Below, piece by piece: positions 26,786 through 35,903 of a stretch of 52,942 bases of DNA. The stretch is from Synergistaceae bacterium. Its GTDB lineage: Bacteria > Synergistota > Synergistia > Synergistales > Aminobacteriaceae. The stretch is from assembly GCA_017405525.1 (NCBI GenBank), contig JAFRAH010000004.1:1-52942 (forward strand), given 5' to 3'. Position 1 is the stretch's first letter. The number at the start of each line of letters is the position of its first letter. Below the pieces are notes generated by a model. It ran no database searches. It was not told the DNA's origin and was given only the letters and a program-made list of their open reading frames with translations. The translations under genes and the position numbers were made by a program.

Positions 26786-27799
26786 CTACCTCAGGGTGCT
26801 CCAGAACTTCACGCTGCCTTCATGTGCCGGGACTGTTGCAGGGATTGCGATTGACGGCTCAAGTTCGGCCATGTCCTTAACCGCCGCTACCATTGCGTCC
26901 TTGTGCTCCCAGATTGCTTTGTTGAGCTCATAGACGAGTGAGGCAGGAAGGTCTTTGCGTATCACTATGCAGGTGTAATCCCCGACAACCTTAACCGGCT
27001 CTGCACCTTCGGGAACTGACTTGTAGATGCCCGGATCAATCGTGAGGGTAACTGTACCGTATGCCTCCGAGAGCTTGTCGAGTGCGTCCTGACCTACAGG
27101 GAGCAGCACTATATCCAGCTGGCTCTCAATGTTCATTACGACGGAAGCGATTTTACCGACGGAGAACGCGAAGCAGTCAAGGTGATTGTCCGCGAGGAGG
27201 TCAGCACCGCCCTCATAGGATGCGTATTCGACACTTCCGCCCCATTCCTGGAACGTCTTCTTGTAGTCGAAACCATAGCCCTTGTCGAAGAGTGCCTTGA
27301 CGACAAACTCAGAGCTTGTTCCGGGCTTGAGTGTGGCAAACCTCATCGGGAGCTTTTTGGCTATTATGTCCTCCACTGACTTGATGCCGTTCTTCTCCGC
27401 AAAGTCCTTCCGCATGATGAAGTATGTGTACTGAGTGTAGAGGTTGCTCATGATTACGGCGTTGTCCACAACCCTGCCCTTGAAGTCCGCCTCACCTTTG
27501 AGTGCCGCGCCAAGAAGGGACGTTACCGAGAAGCCGAGATCCCCGCGCCTTGTGTGGGCATTGAGGATGTTCGATACACCGCCGCCGGATGAGCTTGTGG
27601 TCTGAGGAAGTCCTGCACCTGTCCACATTTCGGAGAGGGCAGTACCGAGTGCGAACCAGTTACCGCCGGGAGGGCCTGCCATGAAACGGAGCTGTGAGGG
27701 CCAGCCGGTTTTATCGGGCTCTGCGGCTGAAGCTGAGGAAGCGAGAACGAGCACTGCCGAGAGTATCAGCATTGCCTTGAAGAAACGAGATGACTTCAT
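26786..27799 (-). CDS. TAXI-family TRAP solute-binding protein
   Basis: 337 residues. Signal peptide 1-26 (LILSAVLVLASSASA). TAXI features: FMAGPPGGNWFALGTALSEMW, STSSSGGGVSNILNAHTRRGDLGFS and the FATLKPGTSSEFVVKALF region. It captures the solute outside the inner membrane and hands it to the fused permease. AGGAGTGAT precedes ATG 27799. Divergent from uvrC, with 100 bases between the starts. Confidence 0.93.
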   Translation of the reverse strand: MKSSRFFKAMLILSAVLVLASSASAAEPDKTGWPSQLRFMAGPPGGNWFALGTALSEMWTGAGLPQTTSSSGGGVSNILNAHTRRGDLGFSVTSLLGAALKGEADFKGRVVDNAVIMSNLYTQYTYFIMRKDFAEKNGIKSVEDIIAKKLPMRFATLKPGTSSEFVVKALFDKGYGFDYKKTFQEWGGSVEYASYEGGADLLADNHLDCFAFSVGKIASVVMNIESQLDIVLLPVGQDALDKLSEAYGTVTLTIDPGIYKSVPEGAEPVKVVGDYTCIVIRKDLPASLVYELNKAIWEHKDAMVAAVKDMAELEPSIAIPATVPAHEGSVKFWSTLR

Positions 27800-27900
27800 G
27801 AGAATATCACTCCTGAATATAAATTTTTGTGGGTGATGGAAATTTTATCAGCCTGTTAGAATTTTCATAACGTTAAAATTTATGAGGAGAGCAAATAACC

Positions 27901-29352
27901 TTGAAGGAAAAAATTTCTGCAATCTTGAAGACTCTTCCAGAACGTCCGGGAGTTTACCTGATGAGGGACATCGAGGGAAAAATAATATACGTTGGGAAGG
28001 CCATAAAGTTAAAGCGGAGGGTCTCGTCATACTTCAGGCACTCCCATTCATCGCCAAGACTCAGGAAGCTGGTAGAGCTCATTGATGACATCTCCATAAT
28101 CCGCACTGAGACAGAGGCAGAAGCTCTCATAGTTGAGGCAAAACTCATCCGACGTTACAGCCCGTTCTTCAACGTCGACCTGAAGATGAATGACCGTTAC
28201 CCCTACATCAAGATCACGAACGAGGATTACCCGCGTGTTGAAATTACCCGGAGGAAGTGTGATGACGGGGCAGTGTATCTTGGGCCGTTCGTTGATGCCG
28301 GGAACATACGCAACCTCATGAGGCTGTCAGAACGTTACTTCCCCCTTCGTGTCTGCAGGTCAAAGCTCACACCTGACAGGCACAAACGGCCATGCATCGA
28401 GTATTCTCTTGGGCACTCAATGGGTGCATGTGCGGGGCTCTGCTCTCAGTCCGAATACAGGGAACGAGTCGCCGACATCATATTGCTGTTCGAGGGGAAA
28501 CAGCCGGAGCTTATTGAGCGACTACGTGAACGCATGAACATTGCCGCGCAAAATCTGGAGTTCGAGAAGGCCGCAAGATACCGCGACACAATCCGGGCAG
28601 TGTGGAGGCTCTCACGTCAGAAGATCTCCTCAGCACTTCAGGAAGACCTCGACAATGAGACATGGAGGGTGCTCAACCGTATTCAGGAGCTCTTAGGGCT
28701 TGAGGTTCTGGCGTGGAGGATTGACGCGTTCGACATCTCACACACTCAGGGGCACGACACTTACGGGTGCTGTGTTGTCTTCGAGCAGGGGAGGCCGAGC
28801 CCTAATCTCTACAGGCGGTTCAAGATACGTTCACTTGATGATGGGGAGATTGACGATTTCGCATCGATCTATGAGACGGTGAAGAGGCGTTACGCTCATG
28901 TGATGGACAACTCGGAGCCTTCACCTCAGCTTGCGTTGATTGACGGGGGGCCGGGACAGCTCGAATATGCCGGGCGTGCATTGAGGGACTTGGGCTTTGA
29001 GCTCCCGTTGATTGCTCTGGCTGAACGTGAGGAGCTGGTATACCTTCCGGGGAATCCTGAGCCTTTGAGGCTTGGGCGAGATGATGAGGCGTTGCAGCTT
29101 CTCCAGAGGATACGGGACGAGGTACACAGGTACGCGATAACGACACACAGGAACGCGAGGGCTAAGCACATGAGGCATTCGAGGCTTGACGAGATTCCGG
29201 GCATAGGTCGCAAGAAGGCCGCTGAACTCCTCGTGAAGTTTGGGAGTGCGAAGAAGGTTGCGGCTCTAAGCGTTGAGGAGCTTATGACGGTTAAGGGTAT
29301 TGGGGCTAAACTTGCGGTGAAGGTGCTTGAGTCATTGAGGCGTGAAGATTAG
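27901..29352 (+). CDS. uvrC: Excinuclease ABC subunit C, short form
   Basis: 483 residues, about 100 fewer than the usual 590-620. Present in order: GIY-YIG nuclease (residues 14-95, PGVYLMRD..IIYVGKA), UVR motif (about 205-240, NLEFEKAARYRD), RNase-H-like nuclease (about 275-420, DAFDISHTQGHDTYG, LALIDGGPGQL) and the C-terminal helix-hairpin-helix pair (IPGIGRKKAAELLV, VKGIGAKLAVKVL). The missing stretch is the linker between UVR and RNase H. Catalytic residues of both nuclease halves look intact, so it is probably functional in nucleotide excision repair. TTG 27901 is the start, with GAGGAG 11 bases upstream. Confidence 0.93.
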   Translation: MKEKISAILKTLPERPGVYLMRDIEGKIIYVGKAIKLKRRVSSYFRHSHSSPRLRKLVELIDDISIIRTETEAEALIVEAKLIRRYSPFFNVDLKMNDRYPYIKITNEDYPRVEITRRKCDDGAVYLGPFVDAGNIRNLMRLSERYFPLRVCRSKLTPDRHKRPCIEYSLGHSMGACAGLCSQSEYRERVADIILLFEGKQPELIERLRERMNIAAQNLEFEKAARYRDTIRAVWRLSRQKISSALQEDLDNETWRVLNRIQELLGLEVLAWRIDAFDISHTQGHDTYGCCVVFEQGRPSPNLYRRFKIRSLDDGEIDDFASIYETVKRRYAHVMDNSEPSPQLALIDGGPGQLEYAGRALRDLGFELPLIALAEREELVYLPGNPEPLRLGRDDEALQLLQRIRDEVHRYAITTHRNARAKHMRHSRLDEIPGIGRKKAAELLVKFGSAKKVAALSVEELMTVKGIGAKLAVKVLESLRRED

Positions 29353-29360
29353 GGGGGTGA

Positions 29361-29366
29361 TATAAT
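29361..29366 (+). promoter_or_regulatory. -10 box of the glycosyltransferase pair
   Basis: TATAAT nine bases after the uvrC stop and 44 before ATG 29410. A transcript from here would carry the AAGGAG-ATG signal and the heptamer repeat near its 5' end. Confidence 0.5.
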
Positions 29367-29422
29367 CATGGCCGGGTAAGTAAATCCATAAGGTGAAGGA
29401 GAGTTGACGATGACGGATAAAG

Positions 29423-30181
29423 TTGGTACAATGCGACCTGCGACCTGCGACCTGCGACCTGCCAATACTATACCTTATAGCACCTGCCTATAACGAATCC
29501 CAAAACATCAAACAGTTCATTGAAGAGTGGTATCCCGTAGTAGAGCGTCATAATGGGGGCGGATTGTCGCGTCTTCTTGTCGTGGATGACGGGAGCACTG
29601 ACGACACGTTCAGGCAGCTTCAGGACATGGCCGGGACTCGTGAGCTCCTGCTGCCCCTCACGAAACCCAACGGCGGACACGGTGCTGCGTGTCTCTACGG
29701 CTACAGGTACGCGGTAGAGCACGGGGCGGAGTACATCTTCCAGACCGACACGGACGGGCAGACCTCGGCGGGTGAGTTCGAGGGTTTCTGGGCTGAACGT
29801 GAACATGATGCAGTCCTGGGGATGAGGCCTCACAGGGGGGACGGCTGGCAGCGGAAGTTCGTCGAGAATGTACTGTGCTTCGTGCTGAGGATGGTTTTCG
29901 GGGTTAGAGTCCCGGATGCTAACTGCCCCTACAGGCTCATGAGTGCCGGGCTTGTCGGGAAGTATACCGCGATGATGCCGGAGGACTTCAACCTGCCCAA
30001 TGCGATGCTGACGGCGTATTTTTCGTACTTCCACGAGAATATCACGTTCAGGGCAATAACATTCAGGCCGAGACAGGGCGGCAAGAACTCAATCAATATC
30101 AGGAAGATTATTGCCATAGGGTTAAAGGCAGTATCTGACTTCCGGCAGCTCAGAAAAAAACTGAAGGAGACCTCAATATGA
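29423..30181 (+). CDS. Family-2 glycosyltransferase (polyprenyl-phosphate sugar synthase-like), probably phase-variable
   Basis: 252 codons from TTG 29423. GT-A fold motifs: LIAPAYNESQNI, VVDDGSTDD and the metal-binding DTDGQ; resembles dolichyl-phosphate-mannose synthases, which load a sugar on a lipid phosphate. Conserved coding starts only at about 29461. The good start, ATG 29410 with AAGGAG nine bases upstream, is in another frame and ends after 27 codons at the present copy number of a heptamer repeat (29433-29460). TTG 29423 is the only start in the enzyme frame and has no ribosome site. The gene may thus be in an off or low state in this sequence. Its stop overlaps the next start (ATGA). 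Confidence 0.82.
   Translation: MVQCDLRPATCDLPILYLIAPAYNESQNIKQFIEEWYPVVERHNGGGLSRLLVVDDGSTDDTFRQLQDMAGTRELLLPLTKPNGGHGAACLYGYRYAVEHGAEYIFQTDTDGQTSAGEFEGFWAEREHDAVLGMRPHRGDGWQRKFVENVLCFVLRMVFGVRVPDANCPYRLMSAGLVGKYTAMMPEDFNLPNAMLTAYFSYFHENITFRAITFRPRQGGKNSINIRKIIAIGLKAVSDFRQLRKKLKETSI
29433..29460 (+). repeat. Four tandem copies of heptanucleotide GCGACCT in a gene start
   Basis: Exact repeats, 28 bases, followed by GCC. A seven-base unit shifts the frame with each gain or loss. With three (or six) copies the ATG at 29410 reads straight into the glycosyltransferase; with four it does not. This is the typical layout of a slipped-strand contingency locus. Confidence 0.9.
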
Positions 30182-31269
30182 ACATTAAGAGCCTTCATGA
30201 CAGGGTTGATGCTCATAAAGTTTTCTTCTGGAGCGTGGCCATAGTGCTTGGCTTGTCGTTCCGCTTTCTTGTGCTTTACGTTACGGACAACGTGGACTTC
30301 AGGAATTTCTATCACACTGCTTCACTTGCGGCAGAAGGAAAAAACATTTATGCTTACATGGCTCACTACAACTACGGTGCGTTGCTCTCCATAATGCTGG
30401 GAGAAATCTTCAAGGCAGCCTCATTCTTAGGGGGAAGCGTCCTTGTCTTCAAGGTTATGTATGTAGGTGTGCTTGCCCTTGCCGACTTCATCATCGCCAA
30501 AGTTGCAGAGAAGAAAGCAGGAACGTTATGGGGTATAGCGTTCTTCCTCAACCCAATATCAATGATTGTAGACGGCTATCATACACAGTTCGACAACATG
30601 GCCGTAATGTTCGGGGTCTTGGGGGTATTGTGCCTTGAGGAGTCATGCAGGCAGGAGAAGTTCTGCCTCAGCGACATTTCAGGGGTTGTGTTACTGTCAT
30701 TGAGCCTGATAGCCAAGCATTTTATGTGGGCATTCCCGCTCTATATACTGTTCAGCCGCGAGATCAAGACACGCAAGAAAATTCTTTATGCCTTCGTTCC
30801 TCCGTTATTGTTCCTGCTGGGCTTCCTGCCTTACTGGAGCGAGGGAGCAGAGGGCATCATTCATAATGTCTTCATGTACCGCTCGTTTGGGAATTACCCC
30901 CTTTTGTTCATGGGCTTCATCCTCAATGCAGGGGTTATTTTTGCCAACACTCTGACTAATTCGTTCCTTCTCATTTTCGGGGGGCTCATGGCAATTAGCG
31001 CATATCTCGTCAGGCGTGAGGATATATTCAGGCTGTTCCTGATCTATACGATCTCCGCAGTGTCCTTCTCGTCCGGGGCATCAGGGCAGCAGCTCGTAAT
31101 ACCATGCCTGGCAATGACAGTTCTTTTCCGTGAAAAGTCCCTGCCATATTTCGCGCTGATATTCACGAGGCTGGCAGGGAAACAGGTAATGCTTTCGGTT
31201 GAGGCGTGGTGTCTTCTTGGGTATCTCGTCCACTATGTCCGAATGAAGGGCAGCTCCCGTTTGAATTAG
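30178..31269 (+). CDS. GT-C-type membrane glycosyltransferase
   Basis: 363 residues with about nine to ten membrane helices. The motif NPISMIVDGYHTQFDNM resembles the acidic/histidine loop of ALG6/ALG8-type enzymes that transfer sugar from a polyprenyl-phosphate donor outside the membrane. An early Asp (DNVDF, residue about 40) could be the catalytic base in the first loop. Coupled by ATGA overlap to the GT2 gene, which would supply the donor. Target glycan unknown; LPS or glycoprotein are plausible. Its expression would follow the heptamer switch through coupling. Confidence 0.75.
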   Translation: MNIKSLHDRVDAHKVFFWSVAIVLGLSFRFLVLYVTDNVDFRNFYHTASLAAEGKNIYAYMAHYNYGALLSIMLGEIFKAASFLGGSVLVFKVMYVGVLALADFIIAKVAEKKAGTLWGIAFFLNPISMIVDGYHTQFDNMAVMFGVLGVLCLEESCRQEKFCLSDISGVVLLSLSLIAKHFMWAFPLYILFSREIKTRKKILYAFVPPLLFLLGFLPYWSEGAEGIIHNVFMYRSFGNYPLLFMGFILNAGVIFANTLTNSFLLIFGGLMAISAYLVRREDIFRLFLIYTISAVSFSSGASGQQLVIPCLAMTVLFREKSLPYFALIFTRLAGKQVMLSVEAWCLLGYLVHYVRMKGSSRLN

Positions 31270-31288
31270 GGCGGGAGTTTTCATTTTT
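31254..31288 (+). terminator. Terminator of the glycosyltransferase operon
   Basis: CTCCCG (31254-31259) pairs with CGGGAG (31272-31277), with the stop codon in the loop, followed by TTTTCATTTTT. Confidence 0.75.
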
Positions 31289-31301
31289 CCGGCCATGAGG
31301 C

Positions 31302-31307
31302 TATAAT
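31302..31307 (+). promoter_or_regulatory. -10 box of the P-type ATPase gene
   Basis: TATAAT, 38 bases before the TTG start; TTTCAT 17 bases upstream is a weak -35. Confidence 0.5.
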
Positions 31308-31344
31308 CACTCCCGAAATCTCACAGTAACAGGAGGAATATACA

Positions 31345-33921
31345 TTGACAGACATCAAAGGGCTCACTGACTCCCAAGTCCAGGAAAGCCGAAAGCTCTA
31401 CGGCACCAACGCACTCACTGAACTTCCCGGAGACCCCCTGCTCACCAAGTTCCTCGAAAGCCTCAAAGACCCCATGATCATCATCCTTCTCTGCGCACTC
31501 GTCATCCAGCTGGTGCTCTTCTTCATGGGACGCGCTGAATGGTTCGAGCCTTTCGGGATTCTCATGGCCGTACTCATTGCATCGGGCGTGTCATCCATCA
31601 CTGAGTACAAGCAGGAACAGAAAGCCTCACTCCTCAAGGCACAGCAGGAAGCTGGCGAGACCACCAAAGTCATCCGCAACGGGACAATCCATGAGATTCA
31701 CGTCAGCGAAGTGGTGCAGGGTGATGTGGTCTACCTGCAGGCAGGCGACAAGATACCTGCTGACGGCGTAATCATTGAGGGCGCAGTCAAGGTAGACCAG
31801 TCGGCACTAAATGGCGAGACCGAAGAGGCAGAGAAGCTCCCCAACCCCAACAACGAGGACTACAACATCAAGGACTTGCTCAACAAGTATTATGCCTATC
31901 GCGGAACTGTAGTGTGCTCAGGCGAGGGCTACATGAAGATTTCGGTTGTTGGGGATAAGACATTGTTCGGTGAGCTGGCTCTTGAGGTCCAGGAGGCACA
32001 GAGGAAGACTCCCCTCCAAGTCAAGCTGGGAAAACTGGCGCACCAGATCTCAGTTTTCGGCTACACCGGGGCAACCGCTATAGTCGTGGGTATATTGATG
32101 CGTACGTTCATCACCGGTAATTTACCCCCTGACTTCTACGCCTGGGCACGCCTACTTGTTGACGCAATCACTGTAGCAGTTACGATTGTCGTCTGTGCAG
32201 TGCCTGAAGGTCTCCCGATGCTAACGTCTATGCTTATGTCGTTCCAGTCCATGCAGATGGCCGGGGATAACGTCCTAGTCCGCAAGATTAACGGACTCGA
32301 AACTGCCGGAAGCCTCAACCTACTCTTCAGCGACAAGACAGGGACAATCACCGAAGGAAGGCTAACGATTGCGGAGATTGCACTTCCCAGCGTGAAGGTG
32401 GTTACCTCACTCGATGAGCTAGACCCCGAAAGCCTCAGTGATATTCTCGTAGGTGCGGGCGTGAACAACAGCGCGGCAGTAGGCGACGGTGCAGTAATTG
32501 GCGGGAACAGCACAGACAGGGCGTTAATGTCGTTCTTCATGGGACATTCTGAGATCCTCGCTAAGATTGAGGAGGCCAAGCGAAACGTCAAGGAGTTCAC
32601 GGCGTTCAATTCCGACAACAAGACATCAACCGTAACACTCAATGACGGGGTGAAGTACATCAAGGGTGCGCCGGAAAAAATCATCCCCCAGTGCAAGCAC
32701 ATGGCAGTAACAGCCCTCAAGAAGCTGAACAATTACATCAATGCTCAGGCTGACAGGGCAATGAGGCTGTTAGCTGTGGCCAAAGATTCAGGCAAGGGAA
32801 TGGAGCTCGTATGTGTCCTGAGTATCCGCGACAACGTCAGGAAAGAGGCAGTTGACGCAATCCGTCAGGTACGCAACGCAGGGATTCAGGTAGTCATGGT
32901 AACGGGCGACAGGAAAGAGACAGCAGTAGCAATCGCGAAGGAAGCCGGGCTGATAACCTCACCTGACGAAATCGCAATGACCAGTGCTGAAATGTCCGAG
33001 AAGTCAGATGATGAGTTGAAGGCCATGCTCCCGAACATACGCGTGATTTCCCGTGCGTTGCCTTCAGACAAGAGCAGGCTCGTGAAGATTGCCCAGGAAC
33101 TGAATATGGTTGTCGGAATGACGGGGGACGGAGTGAATGACTCCCCCGCGCTGAAGAAGGCCGATGTTGGTTTTGCGATGGGGTCAGGCACTGAGGTCGC
33201 GAAAGAGGCAGGAGACATTACGATACTTGACGACAACTTCAAGTCAATCGCTAAGGCAATACTTTACGGCAGGACGATGTTCAAGAGCATTCGGAAGTTC
33301 CTTGTGTTTCAGCTCACGGTGAACGTTGCGGCGGTGGCAATATGTTTCTTGGGGCCTTTGTTCGGGCAGAACGTCATCCTAACGGTCATTCAGTTATTGC
33401 TCATCAACCTAGCGATGGACACTCTTGCGGCAGTAGCGTTCGGTACAGAGCCACCGAGACAGGAATACATGAACGAGAAACCAATTCCACGAGACGCGAA
33501 CATAATCACTCAGGACATGCTCAGCGAGATTCTCACGGGTGCGCTATATATCACGGTGACATGCCTTGCGGTTCTCTTTGTGCCGAAGGTCAGGGGGCTT
33601 TTCGGGAATGTCGACGTGATTTATCTGCGTTCGGCGGTCTTTGCGGTCTTCATGATGGCTATAACGTTCAACGGCCTAGCTATGGCATCCTCGAAGAACT
33701 GCGTGATGGTTATGATGTTCATCTTCCTGATGCAGTGGGCATTCATTGAGTTCGGCGGGGAAGTCCTGAGCGTTGAGGCATTGAGCCTTGACTCGTGGCT
33801 GAACTGCTTTGTGCTTGCCGTGTGTGTCGTGCCTTTCAGGTGGGCAGGTAAGTACTTGCTCAGGCTATGGGAGGAGAAACGGAAGAATACCCCTAAGGTG
33901 GCTTATGGCTTCCTGAAGTAG
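31345..33921 (+). CDS. Calcium-type P-type ATPase (P2 class)
   Basis: 858 residues. Pumps a cation, probably Ca2+, across the inner membrane. In order: actuator domain with NGETEE (about 155), ion-site helix M4 with VPEGLPM (about 288), phosphorylation motif SDKTGT (about 330), nucleotide-binding KGAPEK, TGD and hinge TGDGVNDSPALKKAD (about 593). C-terminal helices M5-M10 follow, with NLAMDTLAA in M6. Ten helices in all. TTG 31345 is the start, with AGGAGGA seven bases upstream. Single-gene unit between two terminators. Confidence 0.93.
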   Translation: MTDIKGLTDSQVQESRKLYGTNALTELPGDPLLTKFLESLKDPMIIILLCALVIQLVLFFMGRAEWFEPFGILMAVLIASGVSSITEYKQEQKASLLKAQQEAGETTKVIRNGTIHEIHVSEVVQGDVVYLQAGDKIPADGVIIEGAVKVDQSALNGETEEAEKLPNPNNEDYNIKDLLNKYYAYRGTVVCSGEGYMKISVVGDKTLFGELALEVQEAQRKTPLQVKLGKLAHQISVFGYTGATAIVVGILMRTFITGNLPPDFYAWARLLVDAITVAVTIVVCAVPEGLPMLTSMLMSFQSMQMAGDNVLVRKINGLETAGSLNLLFSDKTGTITEGRLTIAEIALPSVKVVTSLDELDPESLSDILVGAGVNNSAAVGDGAVIGGNSTDRALMSFFMGHSEILAKIEEAKRNVKEFTAFNSDNKTSTVTLNDGVKYIKGAPEKIIPQCKHMAVTALKKLNNYINAQADRAMRLLAVAKDSGKGMELVCVLSIRDNVRKEAVDAIRQVRNAGIQVVMVTGDRKETAVAIAKEAGLITSPDEIAMTSAEMSEKSDDELKAMLPNIRVISRALPSDKSRLVKIAQELNMVVGMTGDGVNDSPALKKADVGFAMGSGTEVAKEAGDITILDDNFKSIAKAILYGRTMFKSIRKFLVFQLTVNVAAVAICFLGPLFGQNVILTVIQLLLINLAMDTLAAVAFGTEPPRQEYMNEKPIPRDANIITQDMLSEILTGALYITVTCLAVLFVPKVRGLFGNVDVIYLRSAVFAVFMMAITFNGLAMASSKNCVMVMMFIFLMQWAFIEFGGEVLSVEALSLDSWLNCFVLAVCVVPFRWAGKYLLRLWEEKRKNTPKVAYGFLK

Positions 33922-33941
33922 AGATAACCTGACCTGCAACG

Positions 33942-33974
33942 TCCCTCTGTCTCAATGGCAGGGGGATTATTTTT
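33942..33974 (+). terminator. Intrinsic terminator of the P-type ATPase gene
   Basis: TCCCTCTG (33942-33949) pairs with CAGGGGGA (33959-33966), one G-T, then TTATTTTT. Confidence 0.8.
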
Positions 33975-34006
33975 GCCCTCGCAACATTTTTTCCCCCTTA
34001 ATGCTC

Positions 34007-34012
34007 TATAAT
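34007..34012 (+). promoter_or_regulatory. -10 box of the cupin-flavodiiron operon
   Basis: TATAAT in GCTCTATAATTCCC, 26 bases before the cupin start. Confidence 0.45.
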
Positions 34013-34037
34013 TCCCACATATCCCACTAACAAGAAG

Positions 34038-34703
34038 GTGATTGTCCTGAAGGATTTTGACGGCGTTGTTTTCTCCATTGCCCGCGAGAATGAGCCCGTT
34101 GATGGCTGTACTGTATCGCGTCCCGTCCATGACACCCAGGACTTCGGGATAAGCTGGTTCTCACTGGCACATGACACGGATATCAGCCCGGAGAGTTACC
34201 CCCACCGCAAAATCATCGTCAACGCATCCGGCGGACTCGTCATGTATTCCCCCGGCCATGAACTCACGCTGAACGAGGGAGACTGCATCATTACCCCGGC
34301 AAATATCCCGGCCGGGTTCAGGACATCAACAGGCAGCACGTACACAGAAATACGCTTAAAGGAGGGCGTGAACATGAACAAGGCACTTCATGACGGCGAG
34401 GTATTCAGGCTTTCGGAGCTCGTACCCTATCAGTCGGGTCGCATCGTGAACATGGACTTGGTGAATGACCCGGCAATGAAGTTCGTGGTTATGTCGTTCG
34501 ACGAGGGCACGGGGTTATCCGAGCATTCAGCACCGGGAGAGGCGTTAGTGTTTGCTCTTGATGGCGAGGCTGTAATAGGCTATGAGGGAAAAGAACATCA
34601 CATCAAGGCCGGAGAAAACTTCAAGTTTGCGAAGAACGGAAGGCATTTCGTGAGGGCTCAGGGGAAATTCAAGATGGCACTGCTATTGACACTGGAGGAC
34701 TGA
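34038..34703 (+). CDS. Double-cupin protein
   Basis: 221 residues from GTG 34038. The C-terminal part (about 125-221) is a clear cupin: SEHSAPGEALVFALDGEAVIGYEGKEHHIKAGENFKF with a metal-type His-Glu pattern. The N-terminal half (about 40-105) is a second, degenerate barrel (SGGLVMYSPGHELTLNEGDCIITPANIPAGF). The best ribosome site, AAGAAGGTGAT, overlaps the GTG; a CTG at 34047 would be better spaced, so the start is uncertain. Six bases before the flavodiiron gene: a small-molecule sensor or binding partner in oxygen/NO defence is possible (inference). Confidence 0.8.
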   Translation: MIVLKDFDGVVFSIARENEPVDGCTVSRPVHDTQDFGISWFSLAHDTDISPESYPHRKIIVNASGGLVMYSPGHELTLNEGDCIITPANIPAGFRTSTGSTYTEIRLKEGVNMNKALHDGEVFRLSELVPYQSGRIVNMDLVNDPAMKFVVMSFDEGTGLSEHSAPGEALVFALDGEAVIGYEGKEHHIKAGENFKFAKNGRHFVRAQGKFKMALLLTLED

Positions 34704-34709
34704 TACACA

Positions 34710-35903
34710 ATGAGAAGGCACATAAAGAATAACGTTAGCTGGTTGGGTTATATTGACTGGGAGCTTGAGAGCTTTCACGGTGATGATTACTCCATCATGA
34801 ACGGTTCAAGCCAGAATGCATATTTGGTTGAGGAGGGCAAAACCATTCTCATCGATACCGTCTGGACACCACACAGGTTCGATTTTGTCGACAACCTCAA
34901 GAGTGAGATAGACCTTCACAGGATTGATGCCATAATCGCCAATCACGGGGAATGCGATCATTCCGGCTCACTCACTGCGCTGATGGACGAGATACCCGGA
35001 ACTCCCATATACTGCACAGCAAACGCCGTAAAGTCGATTGAGGGGCAGTACGGCAAACGTGGCTGGGATTTTCGTGTAGTGAAGACGGGCGACACACTCG
35101 ACATCGGGAACGGCAAAAAGTTAGTGTTCGTTGAGATGCGTATGCTACATTGGCCGGACTCAATGGCTACATACATGACGGGCGACAATATCCTGTTCTC
35201 GAATGACGCTTTCGGCCAGCACTATGCTGTTGAGGAGCTCTTCAACGACCGCGCCGATAAGTGCCTGCTCTGGAAGGAAGCCATGAAGTATTTTGCCAAC
35301 ATCCTCAACCCCTTTGCGGCAATCCTCACCAAGAAGCTCGAAGAAATCACCAAGCTCAACCTACCCATAGACATAATAGCCCCGTCTCATGGCGCAATAT
35401 GGCGTGATGACCCCCTCCAGATCGTCAGGAAATATTCAGAGTGGGCAGACGCATACCAGGAAGACCAGATCACCATAGCCTACGATACTATGTGGGAAGG
35501 AACTACGAGGATTGCTCACGAGATAGCCTCAGAGGTTGCCCGTCAGTCCCCCTCAACGGTCGTAAAGGTCTTCAACGTCTCAAAGGCAGACAAGAACGAG
35601 GTCATGACTGAGATATTCAGGTCAAAGGCTGTAGCGTTGGGCTCCCCCACTGTGGGCAACGGCATTCTCTCAAGCATGGCCGGGTTCATCGAGTTCATGA
35701 GGCAGCTGAAGTTCAGGAACAAGAAGGCAGCGGCTTTCGGGTGCTATGGCTGGAGCGGTGAGAGCGTCAAGATACTTCAGGAGAAACTCAGGGAGTCAGG
35801 CTTTGCGGTAATCGACGAGAACATCAGGGCAATGTGGACAGCCTCAAGTGATGACCTCGCGAAAATCCCCGGAATGGTCAGCTCACTCCTTGCGCAGGGT
35901 TAA
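34710..35903 (+). CDS. Flavodiiron protein (O2/NO reductase)
   Basis: 397 residues, normal for the core two-domain enzyme without a rubredoxin tail. The metallo-lactamase-like diiron domain has HGECDHSG (H-x-E-x-D-H) near residue 80, a downstream LHWPDSMATY and SHGAIW for the remaining iron ligands. The flavodoxin domain starts near residue 250 (ITIAYDTMWEGT for FMN phosphate; GSPTVGNG; FGCYGWSGE). Cytoplasmic; reduces oxygen to water and/or NO to N2O. Its last seven codons overlap the end of the convergent Crp/Fnr gene. Confidence 0.95.
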   Translation: MRRHIKNNVSWLGYIDWELESFHGDDYSIMNGSSQNAYLVEEGKTILIDTVWTPHRFDFVDNLKSEIDLHRIDAIIANHGECDHSGSLTALMDEIPGTPIYCTANAVKSIEGQYGKRGWDFRVVKTGDTLDIGNGKKLVFVEMRMLHWPDSMATYMTGDNILFSNDAFGQHYAVEELFNDRADKCLLWKEAMKYFANILNPFAAILTKKLEEITKLNLPIDIIAPSHGAIWRDDPLQIVRKYSEWADAYQEDQITIAYDTMWEGTTRIAHEIASEVARQSPSTVVKVFNVSKADKNEVMTEIFRSKAVALGSPTVGNGILSSMAGFIEFMRQLKFRNKKAAAFGCYGWSGESVKILQEKLRESGFAVIDENIRAMWTASSDDLAKIPGMVSSLLAQG

